The notes under the pieces were generated by a model. The model had not been told where the DNA came from. It did no database searches and was given only the letters and a program-made list of their open reading frames with translations. Position numbers and translations under genes: made by a program. Positions 9,984 through 19,391 of a stretch of DNA of 20,727 nt are shown here, piece by piece. Positions within the stretch are counted from its first letter, which is position 1, and each line of letters starts with the position of its first letter. This stretch comes from Pelargonium cotyledonis (Eukaryota > Streptophyta > Magnoliopsida > Geraniales > Geraniaceae): positions 1-20,727 of the forward strand of contig JAYMTA010001292.1 of assembly GCA_036897625.1 (NCBI GenBank). The letters run 5' to 3'.

Positions 9984-12483
9984 TCACTCCTTCAAGCTAA
10001 CTAGCTTCGCGTTCTGAACTTTTACTGATAGCTTCAACTTTTGTTCCTCCATGTCTTTCAAAACAGCTAGCAAATTTGCTCGATATACTTCACATCGCTG
10101 ATTGGTGTTTTCCAACTCAGTTGTCAGTTCACATATTTTCTTTGCTTTTTCAGCCTGAGGCAAAAATAACATAGGCATGAGAAAAAGAAAAGAAGAAAGT
10201 CTATACAGTGACCGAAATTGCCACCACAAATGCAATCACATTCAAGTAACAATACGGGAAATGCAATTCACAGGGCCGGTTGTTTCACAATGAGTTGTAT
10301 TTCTCATTAGCTTAGGTGTTGAACTACCCTATCTAAGAAATGAGTCGAGAAAGAACAGAGGATTAACGTCGTCTGACTGCTAACATATGTAATTTTCAGA
10401 GGATGGATTCCAATTTCCAGAGCCATCTCGTAACATGTAATCTAATATGATTGACTTCAGTTTCCAGAATCCACATGTATTATGAGCTTAATTATATTCT
10501 CAATACGCATAATCTTAACAAACAACACTAACAAAAGAGCACAATGGAGATACCATCCCCTGCTAAAGACTCAACTATGACTTTGGAGGTAGCTAGATAA
10601 ATTTGCATCAATCATAACAATAGCCTTCTCACATTCTTGTTCTTTAAGAGTAGATAAAAGAGCACAACAAATGACTACCTCATACTTTCATACCAACAAC
10701 TTTATGAAAGCACAAAAACCCAAAGTTTTAAATTCTACAGTATTTCCTACTGACAAAGTCCACCAAATAAACCTAACATTTTGAAGGCATCAAAATTCCA
10801 GAAAGCAGAGAAAGACACTGTCATCAACCAGACATGGAACTTAGAAGAAAAACATAGGGGGAAGAAGAAACGGGGGCAATGAAGTCTGCTGTCCTATTAT
10901 TGGAAACCAGTGATTAACTAATATGATTCATTACAGCAATACCTGAAACTAAAGTAAAAATAAGATTAAAATATATATATAGAAAAGAGAAGGTGAGAAC
11001 TGACCGCAGATTGATGTGTTACCATTTGGTTTTCATGAGCTGTATGAAGCTCTTGATTACCGTTGGCCAGAGCATTGCCCTGTGTGGCTCCAGGACCTTG
11101 AGTTTTTGCTGCAGCAAGCTTCTTAGCAGCATCTTGTAATGCATCCAGTGCCACATTATAGACATGAATGGATTTTGCCCCTTCTTCTACATATTTGATT
11201 GCCTCCTGACGAAGATTGTTGTACCGAACAGTTAGAGATTCACGGCAGCCGTTTGGCACTTCAGAAGCACGTTCATCTAACACAGCTCCACTCTTAGCAT
11301 TTCTTGTCCATCGTTTCAATACATAATGAGAAGGAAGTGTAAGAACATTTTTTGCTCTGAAAACTGCTAATATGTGCCTACAAATTATTCCAGAATATTC
11401 AAACTTCTGGCAGCTGCAGTTAGCTTTCGTCTCAAACAAATTGTAGGTGACAGTGTGTGCTTTGTGATCTTCCCCAAATTTGGCTACCCGATAAGTGGTT
11501 ATGGTCCCTGAGACTTCAATCTTTGTTGCTGGATTAGCTAGGGTCTCAAACAACTCCTCTTGGAATTTCATGAATACTCTCCTTGTATAAAGGTTGGCAG
11601 CTTGTTTCTCTGTGGGAGATGGGGTCTTTAGAACAGGTGTTACATGAGTGGTATCATAATCCGCTTTTAACTCCTTGTCATGCCAACTTGCTACAGCTCT
11701 CTCATACTGTTTAATCAACATCTGTAGAGTGGTTGATGCATTCACAAACCCATCAAAGAATGAGCTTGTACATTCACTTCCCTCAGTTATAGACATTTCC
11801 CCAAAAAAGGTGTCCCGCATGTACACTGGAACCCACTGTTGACGGATATTATATATTGATTGAAGCCAGTCATTGTCCATGACATAGTATCTTCCAATAA
11901 GTGATTCCCAACATGACTCAAACTCAGCAATTGTTTCAGTCTCGTTAATGCACTTCTTAAACTCAGCTTCAAACATGGGATGTGATTGATATAGATGAGC
12001 CAATTTGTCCTGGGTTTCTCGAAATATGCCACTCTTGCAGAAACGATGACGAGTTCCCGGAAGGACTTGTGCAACAGCCACCTGCAGGAGCCGATCTGGG
12101 TCAGTTGTAATTGAGACAGGAAGGTGTCCAGACATTGCATGAAGCCAAGTTTGGAAGAGCCATATGAAAGAGGATTCAGATTCATTGGGAAGTAAAGCAC
12201 AGCCAAACAATACTGGCTGCCCGTGATGATTCAGTCCGGTAAATGAGGCAAACGGCACCCTAAACCGATTTGACCTGTAAGTTGTGTCAAATACAACAGT
12301 ATCTCCAAAATAGGTATAGTTCAGTCTCGATGTTGCATCAGCCCAAAATAAATTTCTGCTTGATTGATCACTATCACCCTGAACTGCATAGAAGAAAGAA
12401 GGATTTTCTCCCTGCATTCGCTTCAGATATTCCAATATATGCGGACCCCCACCTCCGAGGGTCCTCTGTTTGCTGGCACTCAT
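9984..12483 (-). CDS. FRS9: FAR1-related sequence protein, FRS9 type (MULE transposase-derived, no FAR1 DNA-binding domain)
   Basis: Two coding exons, 12483-11005 (493 codons) and 10154-9984 (56 codons plus stop), joined across a GT-AG intron of 850 nt in phase 0, give 549 residues. The start MSASKQRTLGGGG follows an acceptor at 12501-12502 (exon from 12500). Residues 55-270 form the MULE-transposase-like core: FDTTYR with D66, TTDPD with D128, and FFDGFVNAS near 242. A SWIM zinc finger has C356, C358, C368 and H370. The last exon is a predicted coiled coil (ELTTELENTNQ...DMEEQKLKLSVKVQN). The FAR1/WRKY-GCM1 DNA-binding domain that starts most FRS proteins is absent, and no minus-strand ORF before MTERF6 could supply it. 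Arabidopsis FRS9 is about 545 residues, begins at the same place and shares this architecture by my recollection, so the short form is probably normal. FRS proteins are nuclear regulators; FRS9 has been tied to red-light (phyB) signalling. Confidence 0.85.
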
Positions 12484-13323
12484 GTCACTACTAAAATTAG
12501 CTGCATCAAAATTAAAAATAAACACTTAAATAATTGCCTTATACTTATAGGAAAAACTGTCACTGGAAGCAAGCCAGAAAATGTAAAGCATCAATGAAAA
12601 ACATTAAGCTAACAAAGACATCCAAACTCTACCCAAAAGGTGTAGCTAAAAAGAAAAGTATTGCAACTCTCAAGCATTTTATTTCAAAAGGCACAATTCA
12701 AATTACCATAAAAGTTCCATTTCATTTGTATATATTTGGTAGAAGGTATGTCTTGAATGGTCATCCAAAGCTACAAAACTACGTCACAGTAGGGCTCTAA
12801 CACGGCCAATAAAAAGCATGCATATGGTCAAATACAATATAAATAAAATGTTTGATTCCATGAATACAAAACAAAGAAAAAAAATCATTTTCAATTGGCC
12901 ATAAATGGTTAATGCGGTAAACAAAGTAACACTACCTTTCTTGAAAGCTTAACAAAAATGGTTCACCATTAGCGATTCTCTCCTAAAATCTGGAGCAAGT
13001 GTTCAGTAAGCACTTAAACACTTCAAAAACACAAAGTGTCATGGAAGACACTATCGGACACAGACAGTCAAATACATGAGTACATGTCCTAATTAATTAA
13101 TTTTAGATAATAAAAAGAATAAATACAATAACAACAAAGAAGGATGAATTTCAAGTAACACTGATGCACTTGGAGTGTACTTGTGCTTTTATACATATAA
13201 TCAAGCATTTTGGTCTAACAGCTAGTGATTGGTCTTTGATTGCCATGTTTGTTGTTGAATCTAATCTAATGCACATATAATTTCACACATTTACTACATA
13301 CACTATAGTATTGGCATGAATTT

Positions 13324-13582
13324 GGAGCTGGCACTCAAAAAATCAGTTCCGAGTCTATAAATTCAAAAAATTCTCTCATGAACCCTAATTCTACCATCAA
13401 CAAGTCCTGTCCTATATTGTTCTGAAAATCCAATAACTGGATAGATAGCTAGTGAATTTCAAAAAACAAAACGACTAGTAGTTGCAGTATTAGCAAGTAT
13501 AAAGAGTTGGCAACTCAAAAATCAGTTTTCAAAGTCTATAATTCTCAAAATTCCTCTCATAAACCCTAATTTTACCATCAAC
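13324..13582. repeat. Pair of roughly 80-bp direct repeats in the FRS9 leader intron
   Basis: The segments 13324-13402 and 13503-13582 share gagttggcaactcaaaaatc, a 'gtctataattc' piece and '(c)tctcataaaccctaatttta' plus 'ccatcaaca', with scattered differences. They are about 179 bp apart, in the same orientation. They look like an old local duplication and carry no ORF. Confidence 0.6.
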
Positions 13583-13670
13583 AGTTAACCAAACACACAC
13601 ATGCACATCAGAAAATGGCGAAAACTGTATATGAATTACTTTAAAAAAAAAAAAAAAAAAAAAAACTGAC

Positions 13671-13800
13671 CTAAACAGTGTTGTTTCAGTTTCAGGCTGC
13701 GATCGGAGCTCTGAAATGGAAGCTTCTCCGGTTCCGATTCCGGATATCCCGACGACTATGGAGGGCTTGTGCTCTCAGGTTTCAGCTTTCTTCTTCGGAT
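13671..13800 (-). other. Probable noncoding first exon of the FRS9-type gene
   Basis: On the - strand, 'ctgtttag' is followed by the strong donor GTCAGT and a run of T (GT at 13670-13669), while the coding exon begins after an AG acceptor at 12502-12501. Together they define a 1170-nt leader intron. The exon side from about 13800 down to 13671 has no ATG on the - strand, so it would be purely leader. The upstream boundary (transcription start) is a guess. Confidence 0.45.
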
Positions 13801-13866
13801 CTTGTAAGATATTGTTCGTTTCGTTGATTTTGCGATGCTCAGAAATTGATGAGCTCTGCTTCTGAT

Positions 13867-13908
13867 AATTGGGCCTGGGCTCTAGAAAAGCCCACCATCG
13901 GCCCAATT
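13867..13908 (-). promoter_or_regulatory. Palindromic cluster of four site II (TGGGCC/T) elements
   Basis: AATTGGGCC (13867-13875) is perfectly inverted as GGCCCAATT (13900-13908). Nested inside, TGGGCT (13876-13881) is inverted as AGCCCA (13889-13894). TGGGCC/TGGGCT words are the site II elements bound by TCP factors in proximal promoters of broadly expressed plant genes. They lie about 70-110 bp upstream of the likely FRS9 first exon on the - strand, as expected for its promoter. Confidence 0.55.
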
Positions 13909-15324
13909 TAGCCTTCTCGACGATAAACATGTCAATTCGGGACGCAGGCCGTTCCGGAGAACCCTTGCGTTTGTATTTTGAAACTTTCTAGCAGTTCTTA
14001 AATGTCACTAAGTATCAAAACATGTTGAAACTAGAGAAAAGTTGCTCGACAAAAACATGTGTGTGTCTTTCCTAGGCCGTGTAGGCCCATGGTCCGCATT
14101 AAGGTCGGGAATGGGGATCTCATTTCATCTCCTCCTACTACTCGATTTCATTAAATTATCCATTAAATAATATAAATGGAAAAAATTCGATCCTCGAACA
14201 AGTGGAGGTGGAGGTTCAAAAATGCTTGTATGATATGATATGAATAGAAATGATATTTTAAAATCGGCTTCAAACTCGCGCTATTGTCATTCCTAGTTAT
14301 AAAGAATAATTTCTTAACGATCATCTAGTGTGTCAATTCGTGTATGTGTTGAAGTTACACTGTTATGCTAAATTGGACAATATGATTCATTTCGTTTGTG
14401 AGCGGATTGACACGACATGAACACAATTAAATCATTGTGCTTATTACACGATTATTCTGACTCATTTGAATAAGCGTGTCTATCTTGACGAAAGACGATA
14501 TGATAAAATTGAACTATTCCACATTACTCCTCCTATGTTGACACCAAAGTTACATAACCCCTGAACTAACCACCTTTGTATTTTAATAGGCCAAATAGTA
14601 GGTTGACTTTTAACATTTTCTTCTTATTTTTGTTTAAAGCCAAAATTACCCTTAAATATTTTTGCTTCGTTCTCATGTTCACAAATTGATCATCCAAAGA
14701 TTCAACGTTTAGAGATTTCAGCAGCCGAATTTAAGAAACATCATAAATTTTTTATTCAAATCGTTTCATAAGATCATTAGTTTTTGCTAATAGGTATGCA
14801 CTATGTAGCTTCTCCTTGATAGCAGAATATGAGCCAGTGCACAACACCTCAAATTTTGTTTAATTTAAGTCTCAAAATTTGTTTTTTTTTTTTCAACATC
14901 ATCATCAACTATTGCCTTAGTTGCTAAACTATAACCTCAATGAGTTGAATTTTCTTTCATTCAAATTTGAGGTATAAGTGGTTACAAATCGAGGTCGTGG
15001 GTACTACTGATGAAGTCGATTAGTTGTGATATCACTGGTGATAAATTATGAGATTTACCGTAAAAATCAATATATAATATGTCGCTTAAATTGACATCCA
15101 TGTTATATGCCATTTTATCTCTCCATCAGAAAAGATTAGCATAAGCTGATAATTTGTAGGCCATTCTGAAAGTAACATCTCAGCTGTTTTCACTAACAAG
15201 TCAATGGACTGCAACACTACTATCAGTACTTATTATCAATAGCATATATTTCCTAGCTTTGAACTTAAACATAAGATATTGAGCAAAAATGGGATAAGGT
15301 TAATGTTCCATCTTTGATTGTACT
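13909..15324. other. Intergenic spacer upstream of FRS9, with a possible decayed hAT-like fragment
   Basis: No coding region is supported. At about 14326-14510 the sequence contains tgtcaattcgtgtatgtg, 'gattgacacgacatgaacac' and 'ttacacgattattctgac', the same kind of words as the hAT-like element in the CSLD intron. This may be a degenerate relative, but no ends or target duplication were found. The remainder is unremarkable AT-rich DNA. Confidence 0.35.
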
Positions 15325-15490
15325 TTAGGGGTAGCGTTTCGATTATATATTTGGTTCAGATATGGGAACGAGAATGATATTCTCATTGTTCATGTTTCTG
15401 AGATGATTTTTTGTTCATGAAAATGACTTCGGAATGAGAATCTCATTCTCATTCCTATTTCGAATGTTTTACAATCCAAACGCTACCTAA
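15325..15490. mobile_element. 166-bp MITE with terminal inverted repeats
   Basis: The left end reads ttaggggtagcgtttcgatt. The reverse complement of the right end reads ttaggtagcgtttggattgt. The similarity continues inward through 'ggaa(c/t)gagaatga.attctcatt', so nearly the whole element can fold into a hairpin. It has no ORF. Ends of the 'GGTAGCGTTTGGAT' kind are common in plant MITEs. No clear target-site duplication was found, so the superfamily is left open. Confidence 0.65.
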
Positions 15491-15918
15491 GACTCCTGAG
15501 CACAAACTCAGTCAAAAGGGTTCATGGGCCTAATCGCGCACCTGAAGAATACGAGGCACAATATGATAAAATAAAGGGTTAAAATTTCAAAGGTCCCTCC
15601 GAGAAGAGGAGGAAAAGATACAAAAGAAATAATGACAAAACAAGACATGGAAACGGGGTGTCAAGTGTTTTAGAGGAGAAGAAATTTAGCTTCATAGAGA
15701 TAAAGACAGTATGTCTTCGAATTGTACCTGCTAATTGCTAAATATTCAAACAGCTCAAGTTACATATAACTCAAGTTTCTACTCCCGGAACCATATCCAA
15801 TATCAATTCTCTTTGAACATCAAGGACATTAACTTCAAAAACAAGATTAAACTAGTCTACAATTGCAAAAAGAACTTGAAAGATGAGAAAACGATGCAAC
15901 TACATTACAGTAAGCACT
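15491..15918. other. Spacer and probable 3' untranslated region of the MTERF6-type gene
   Basis: This stretch lies directly downstream of the mTERF stop codon on the - strand and likely holds its 3' untranslated region. No perfect AATAAA on the - strand was noticed. The small + strand frame at 15735-15938 has a low-complexity, K/N-rich translation and is not considered a gene. Confidence 0.4.
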
Positions 15919-16905
15919 TCAAACAGATCCGTACCTGATAAGGAACTTCTTCTGACTACAGCCCAGCATTTCGCTCAAACTGCATTCGATTTTCCTTTTC
16001 TTCAAAATTTTGTGGCGAGACTCCAACGTCTTCTTCAAACCATAGCGGAAGAAGTCGGGGTAGTCAGCAACTTCATCGAGTCGTCTCTCCATGACATCTA
16101 CCAAAAACTGGATCCTGGGTTCTAGAGAGTTTTTTATACTCTTGATCAGAATCAGAGGATAACCCGTCACCAATGCCGTTATCTGTCTGTCTTCGAAACC
16201 ACGTCTCCTGAGATATGACAAATTGGGTTTTAAAATCTTGTCCACATCTCTGCACATCACTTCAGAATGGTTCACTGCCACCGACTGAAGATCCAGCTCT
16301 TTCAGACCTATAGATTTCAAGAACTCTAAAGTAGGACGTAGCCTTTTGTCGACACTATAGCCCATTATAAACGGGTTTTTTATGAAAACTTTACCGATCA
16401 TCCCTTCCTTGGTAAGGCCGAGACTGACGAGAAACTCTACAAGTTCTTTCATCTTTGATTCAATGCTGTAGCTGATGAGCCTCGGGTTGACCAATATCAT
16501 CTTGCCAACTTGCTTCTCGGGGACCCCCAGCGCCTGCAAGGAAGCCAAAAGCGGACAGAGCTTCTCCTCCACGCTGTGCGCGAGAATGTGAGGAAATTTG
16601 GCTATGGTAGATGCAACTTCATGGGGTTTAGTTCCCAACGTAGTGAGGCACTCGACCATGGGAATAATCTTCTCATTCAGACCCAAAGCGAGGATTTTAG
16701 GGCATTTTGACACGACCGAAGGTAGCTTCCTCTCCTTAATGCCAATACTCTTCAAGTAAGCCCAATTCTCAGAGGCTCTCTCCTTTTGCACGGCTTCAAG
16801 TCGCTTGCACCTCTTCAACATCTCCCGGATATTCTGGTCATCGAACCCTCTGTCCCTGAAGAACCACATGATGCTACTGCCATTTTGACTGCTACTCATT
16901 TCCAT
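15919..16905 (-). CDS. MTERF6: Organellar transcription termination factor, MTERF6 type
   Basis: A single coding exon of 328 residues; Arabidopsis MTERF6 is about 333. The ATG at 16905 (MEMSSSQNGSSIMWFFRDRG) lies five bases inside the exon, after an acceptor at 16912-16911, and matches the family start (MEVSSS...). A frame extension upstream lies in intron. Seven mTERF helical motifs occur at a spacing of 33-37 residues, marked by the loop prolines P69, P105, P141, P178, P250 and P283; the fifth motif has S214 where proline is expected. mTERF motifs stack into a superhelix that binds nucleic acid. MTERF6 acts in chloroplast (and reportedly mitochondrial) gene expression and is needed for maturation of chloroplast tRNA-Ile. 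No classical long transit peptide is visible. The C-terminus KKFLIRYGSV is a little shorter than in Arabidopsis, and an AG|GTACGG word near the stop could be a cryptic donor. Confidence 0.92.
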   Translation of the reverse strand: MEMSSSQNGSSIMWFFRDRGFDDQNIREMLKRCKRLEAVQKERASENWAYLKSIGIKERKLPSVVSKCPKILALGLNEKIIPMVECLTTLGTKPHEVASTIAKFPHILAHSVEEKLCPLLASLQALGVPEKQVGKMILVNPRLISYSIESKMKELVEFLVSLGLTKEGMIGKVFIKNPFIMGYSVDKRLRPTLEFLKSIGLKELDLQSVAVNHSEVMCRDVDKILKPNLSYLRRRGFEDRQITALVTGYPLILIKSIKNSLEPRIQFLVDVMERRLDEVADYPDFFRYGLKKTLESRHKILKKRKIECSLSEMLGCSQKKFLIRYGSV

Positions 16906-16999
16906 ATCCTCTGACAACAAATGTAAAACACAACTACCTTAAAACCAGACACATAGATTCAAACTCAAAACCCAGTTTGAGCCTAATGATAAAAACAAG

Positions 17000-17830
17000 C
17001 AAAACACCAACTAAATCTCCAATTCTCTTAGTTCACAGTTCAAATCAATGTAAATTCTAAAATAACTAAATGGGTACGAGAAAGTGCCAAAAAGGTACTC
17101 AGCAAGTGCAAATTATGATTCTTTTTCACAAACCACACCAATTTTATTTGATTCATATAAATGTGAATATGGGTACCTGCATTTGTATCAATATAACCCA
17201 TAAAATGCAAAGAAAATGGTACCGAGGAAACTGCAAACTATGACTCTTTTCACAAACCCACATCAACTAGTTCTCCAACTTTCTCAGTTCAACTCAACAT
17301 AAATTAAAATAGCCAAATGGGTACTTGCATTCAATCAATATAATCTAGGAAATGCCAAAATGCTACTCTAGAAACTGCAAATTATGATTTTCTTCAAAAA
17401 ATAACACCAACTAGTTCTTCAATTCTCTTGGTTCAAATTAAAATGAACTCAAAAATAAGTAAATGGGTACTTGCATTCAATCAATTTATTCTACAAACTT
17501 CCAAAGTGATACTCAGAAACAGCAAATTATGATTCTGTTCACATACCCACATCAACTATTTCTCCAAGTTTCTCATTTCAACTCATTGCATTTGAATCTT
17601 TATAATCTAAAAACTGGCAAAATGGTACTCAGAAACTGCAAATTATGTTTCTTTTCATAAACCAACACCAATTAGTTCTTCAATTCTCTTGGTTCAAATC
17701 AATATGAACTCCAAAATAAGTAAATGGGTACTTGCATTCACTCAATTTAATCTAGAAACTCCCAAAATGGTACTCAAAAACAGCAAATTATGATTCTTTT
17801 CACAAAACCCAGTTCCAGAAATGAATCCTA
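17000..17830. repeat. Six or more tandem copies of a roughly 116-145 bp unit in the MTERF6 leader intron
   Basis: The marker word gcaaattatgatt recurs at about 17108, 17233, 17377, 17522, 17638 and 17783 (spacings 125, 144, 145, 116, 145). A second marker, aaatgggtac(t)tgcattcaa, recurs at about 17068, 17167, 17315, 17461 and 17722. Two unit subtypes seem to alternate. One has 'agttcttcaattctcttggt' plus 'atgaactc.aaaataagtaa', the other 'cccacatcaactagttctcc' plus 'tttctcagttcaactca'. This suggests a dimeric higher-order repeat of about 260-290 bp. The array sits within the intron 16911-17908. Confidence 0.75.
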
Positions 17831-17908
17831 CAAAAATTCCACACAAATGAACCCAAAAGCAAAGCTAAGCAAATAAGAGAAAAATAGAGAGGCAGAGACC
17901 AAAATTAC

Positions 17909-17990
17909 CTTGAAATGTTCGTCACATGCGCTTGATTAAAACCCTAACGAATTGAAGCCAAGTCAGTGGCAGAGGAGAAGAAGCGTTCTC
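17909..17990 (-). other. Probable noncoding first exon of the MTERF6-type gene with a start-stop uORF
   Basis: On the - strand 'acatttcaag' is followed by donor GTAATT (GT at 17908-17907). Paired with the acceptor before the coding exon, this gives a 998-nt leader intron. The exon contains ATG directly followed by TGA (17927-17922), a minimal one-codon uORF, and a telo-box (AAACCCTAA on the + strand, 17939-17947). The transcription start is estimated from the TATA-like word near 18011-18020. Confidence 0.45.
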
Positions 17991-18212
17991 TTATGCCAAC
18001 GATGCCTTATCTATATATCACACTCTATACACAGTGTTGGAGTATTTAGGATTTTCATTTTTTCTACCCAAAATACCCCTACCTTTCTCTGAAATTACGA
18101 ACACACCCTGCTTCTTGTCCTTTCTCTCTCCCATCACTCCCTCGCCCTGTGACTCTGTTTTCGTTTTGTTTTCACTCGTGGAACCCTAAAACTTCGCAGA
18201 AGCGATCTCGTA
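17991..18212. promoter_or_regulatory. Shared bidirectional promoter of the MTERF6 and PPR genes
   Basis: The two genes diverge from this short interval. A TATA-like stretch (ctatatatc, 18011-18019; tatatag on the - strand) is well placed for MTERF6. The PPR side is a CT-rich leader with 'aaccctaaaac' (telo-box-like) at 18182-18192. Telo-box words on both sides are common in genes for organelle biogenesis. No other gene fits in the gap. Confidence 0.5.
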
Positions 18213-19391
18213 ATGTCGCAGGTTCGGATTTTCAAGGTACTTTTCGATTCTTTTCCCGAATCGTCTCGACCCGTTTCTGGGTCTGGCTTGGAACTGCCCT
18301 CTTCGTTGCTCCGGCGGTTCAGCTCGACGAGCGGAGGCGGCGGAAGAAAAGGACCCTCGAGAGATGATGGGTTTTCGCCGGAATATACAAATTTCAATGT
18401 CCCGGAGCCGATAGCTGGGAGGCCGCTGAGAGGCGAGGGACCCATGAGAAATGAGAGACCTTTACAGCAACAGTCTCATCGGCGTTCTCAGCAGAACAAC
18501 CAGACGAGGTCGAGGGATGGAGGTGGTGGGAGCCTAAATCTCCATCAACCCGGTAAGGATCGATTCCCTGATAAATTTGCAAAAATGAGAAATTTTGATT
18601 TTGGTGATGACATTGATGGTGGCGAGGAGAAATTAGTTAAGGAGAAGAATTCTTCTAAGAGTTCAGCTCCTGAGTTCTTTAGAAAAGAGAGGAAGAGTGA
18701 CGATTCGTCCGAAACCAGTTTTCTTCATAAATTTAAGCTAAGGTTTGACAAGAGGGAGGAGGCTAAGGTATGTGAAACTGAGCAATTGGTTGAGGAGAAT
18801 GGGAATGGTGATCCTTTGGATCCGTCCGAGGATGCTGATGAGATCTTTAGGGAGATGAAGGAGACGGGTCTAATACCGAATGCTGTCGCAATGCTCGATG
18901 GCCTTTGCAAGGATGGTTTGGTTCACGAGTCCATGAAGCTTTTCGGGTGGATGAGAGAAAAGGGTACAATGCCGGAGGTTATTATATATACCGCTGTTGT
19001 TGAAGGGTATTGCAAGGCCCACAAGGTTGATGATGCCAAGAAGGTTTTTGTGAAGATGAAGGAAAATGGGATTATGCCGAATGCGTACAGTTACTCGGTC
19101 TTGGTTCAAGGGTTGTGTAAATGTGAGGAATTGGAGGATGCTATTGGATTTTGTGAGGAAATGTTGGAGTCTGGCCATTCTCCGAATGTGGCAACTTTTG
19201 TAGTATTGGTTGATGGCGTTTGTAAGAAGAAAGGCGTGGAAGAAGCTCGGAGTGTTATTGTGGCGTTGAGAAAAAAAGGGTTTTTCTTGGATGAGAAAGC
19301 CGTGAGAGAGTTTTTGGATAGAAGAGGGTTGTTCAATTCAAAAGTTTGGGAAGCCATCTTCGGGACAACAACCTCGAAGAGGCCACTGTGA
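18213..19391 (+). CDS. Short P-type pentatricopeptide repeat protein, probably mitochondrial
   Basis: One uninterrupted frame of 392 residues starts at the ATG at 18213, downstream of a CT-rich leader. The N-terminus, rich in R, S and L and lacking acidic residues near RRFSS (residues 34-38), looks like a mitochondrial presequence cleaved after RRF. A long low-complexity, charged and Gly/Gln-rich region follows (about 40-200). From 206 there is a half motif (EDADEIFREMKETGLI), then repeats at 222-253 (only 32 residues), 254-288, 289-323 and 324-358 (35 each), and a C-terminal tail. These are plain P-class PPR motifs with no E, DYW or SMR domain. PPR proteins bind organellar RNA to stabilise, splice or edit it; the target here is unknown. 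The neighbour in the Arabidopsis block, At4g38150, is a similarly short PPR protein. With so few repeats it may work with a partner. Confidence 0.88.
   Translation: MSQVRIFKVLFDSFPESSRPVSGSGLELPSSLLRRFSSTSGGGGRKGPSRDDGFSPEYTNFNVPEPIAGRPLRGEGPMRNERPLQQQSHRRSQQNNQTRSRDGGGGSLNLHQPGKDRFPDKFAKMRNFDFGDDIDGGEEKLVKEKNSSKSSAPEFFRKERKSDDSSETSFLHKFKLRFDKREEAKVCETEQLVEENGNGDPLDPSEDADEIFREMKETGLIPNAVAMLDGLCKDGLVHESMKLFGWMREKGTMPEVIIYTAVVEGYCKAHKVDDAKKVFVKMKENGIMPNAYSYSVLVQGLCKCEELEDAIGFCEEMLESGHSPNVATFVVLVDGVCKKKGVEEARSVIVALRKKGFFLDEKAVREFLDRRGLFNSKVWEAIFGTTTSKRPL

Noticed and set aside
11787..12206. Alternative - strand frame within the FRS9 exon
   Set aside because: It is an out-of-frame shadow; only the longer frame carries the transposase and SWIM motifs.
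9984..12483. FRS9-type gene as an active Mutator-like transposase
   Set aside because: No terminal inverted repeats flank it, it sits in a conserved gene order, and its sequence matches domesticated FAR1-related proteins throughout.
13642..13664. Long A-run as evidence for a retrotransposon tail
   Set aside because: No retroelement body or target duplication is attached; on the - strand it is a T-run just inside an intron donor, a common feature of plant introns.
13716..13778. Short + strand frame starting MEASPVPIPDIPTT and ending at a possible donor
   Set aside because: It has no following exons, a weak donor, and lies inside the probable - strand first exon of FRS9, whose promoter-like site II cluster and strong GTCAGT donor fit better.
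15735..16125. Two + strand frames overlapping the MTERF6 3' end
   Set aside because: They are low-complexity or antisense to the clear mTERF coding exon.
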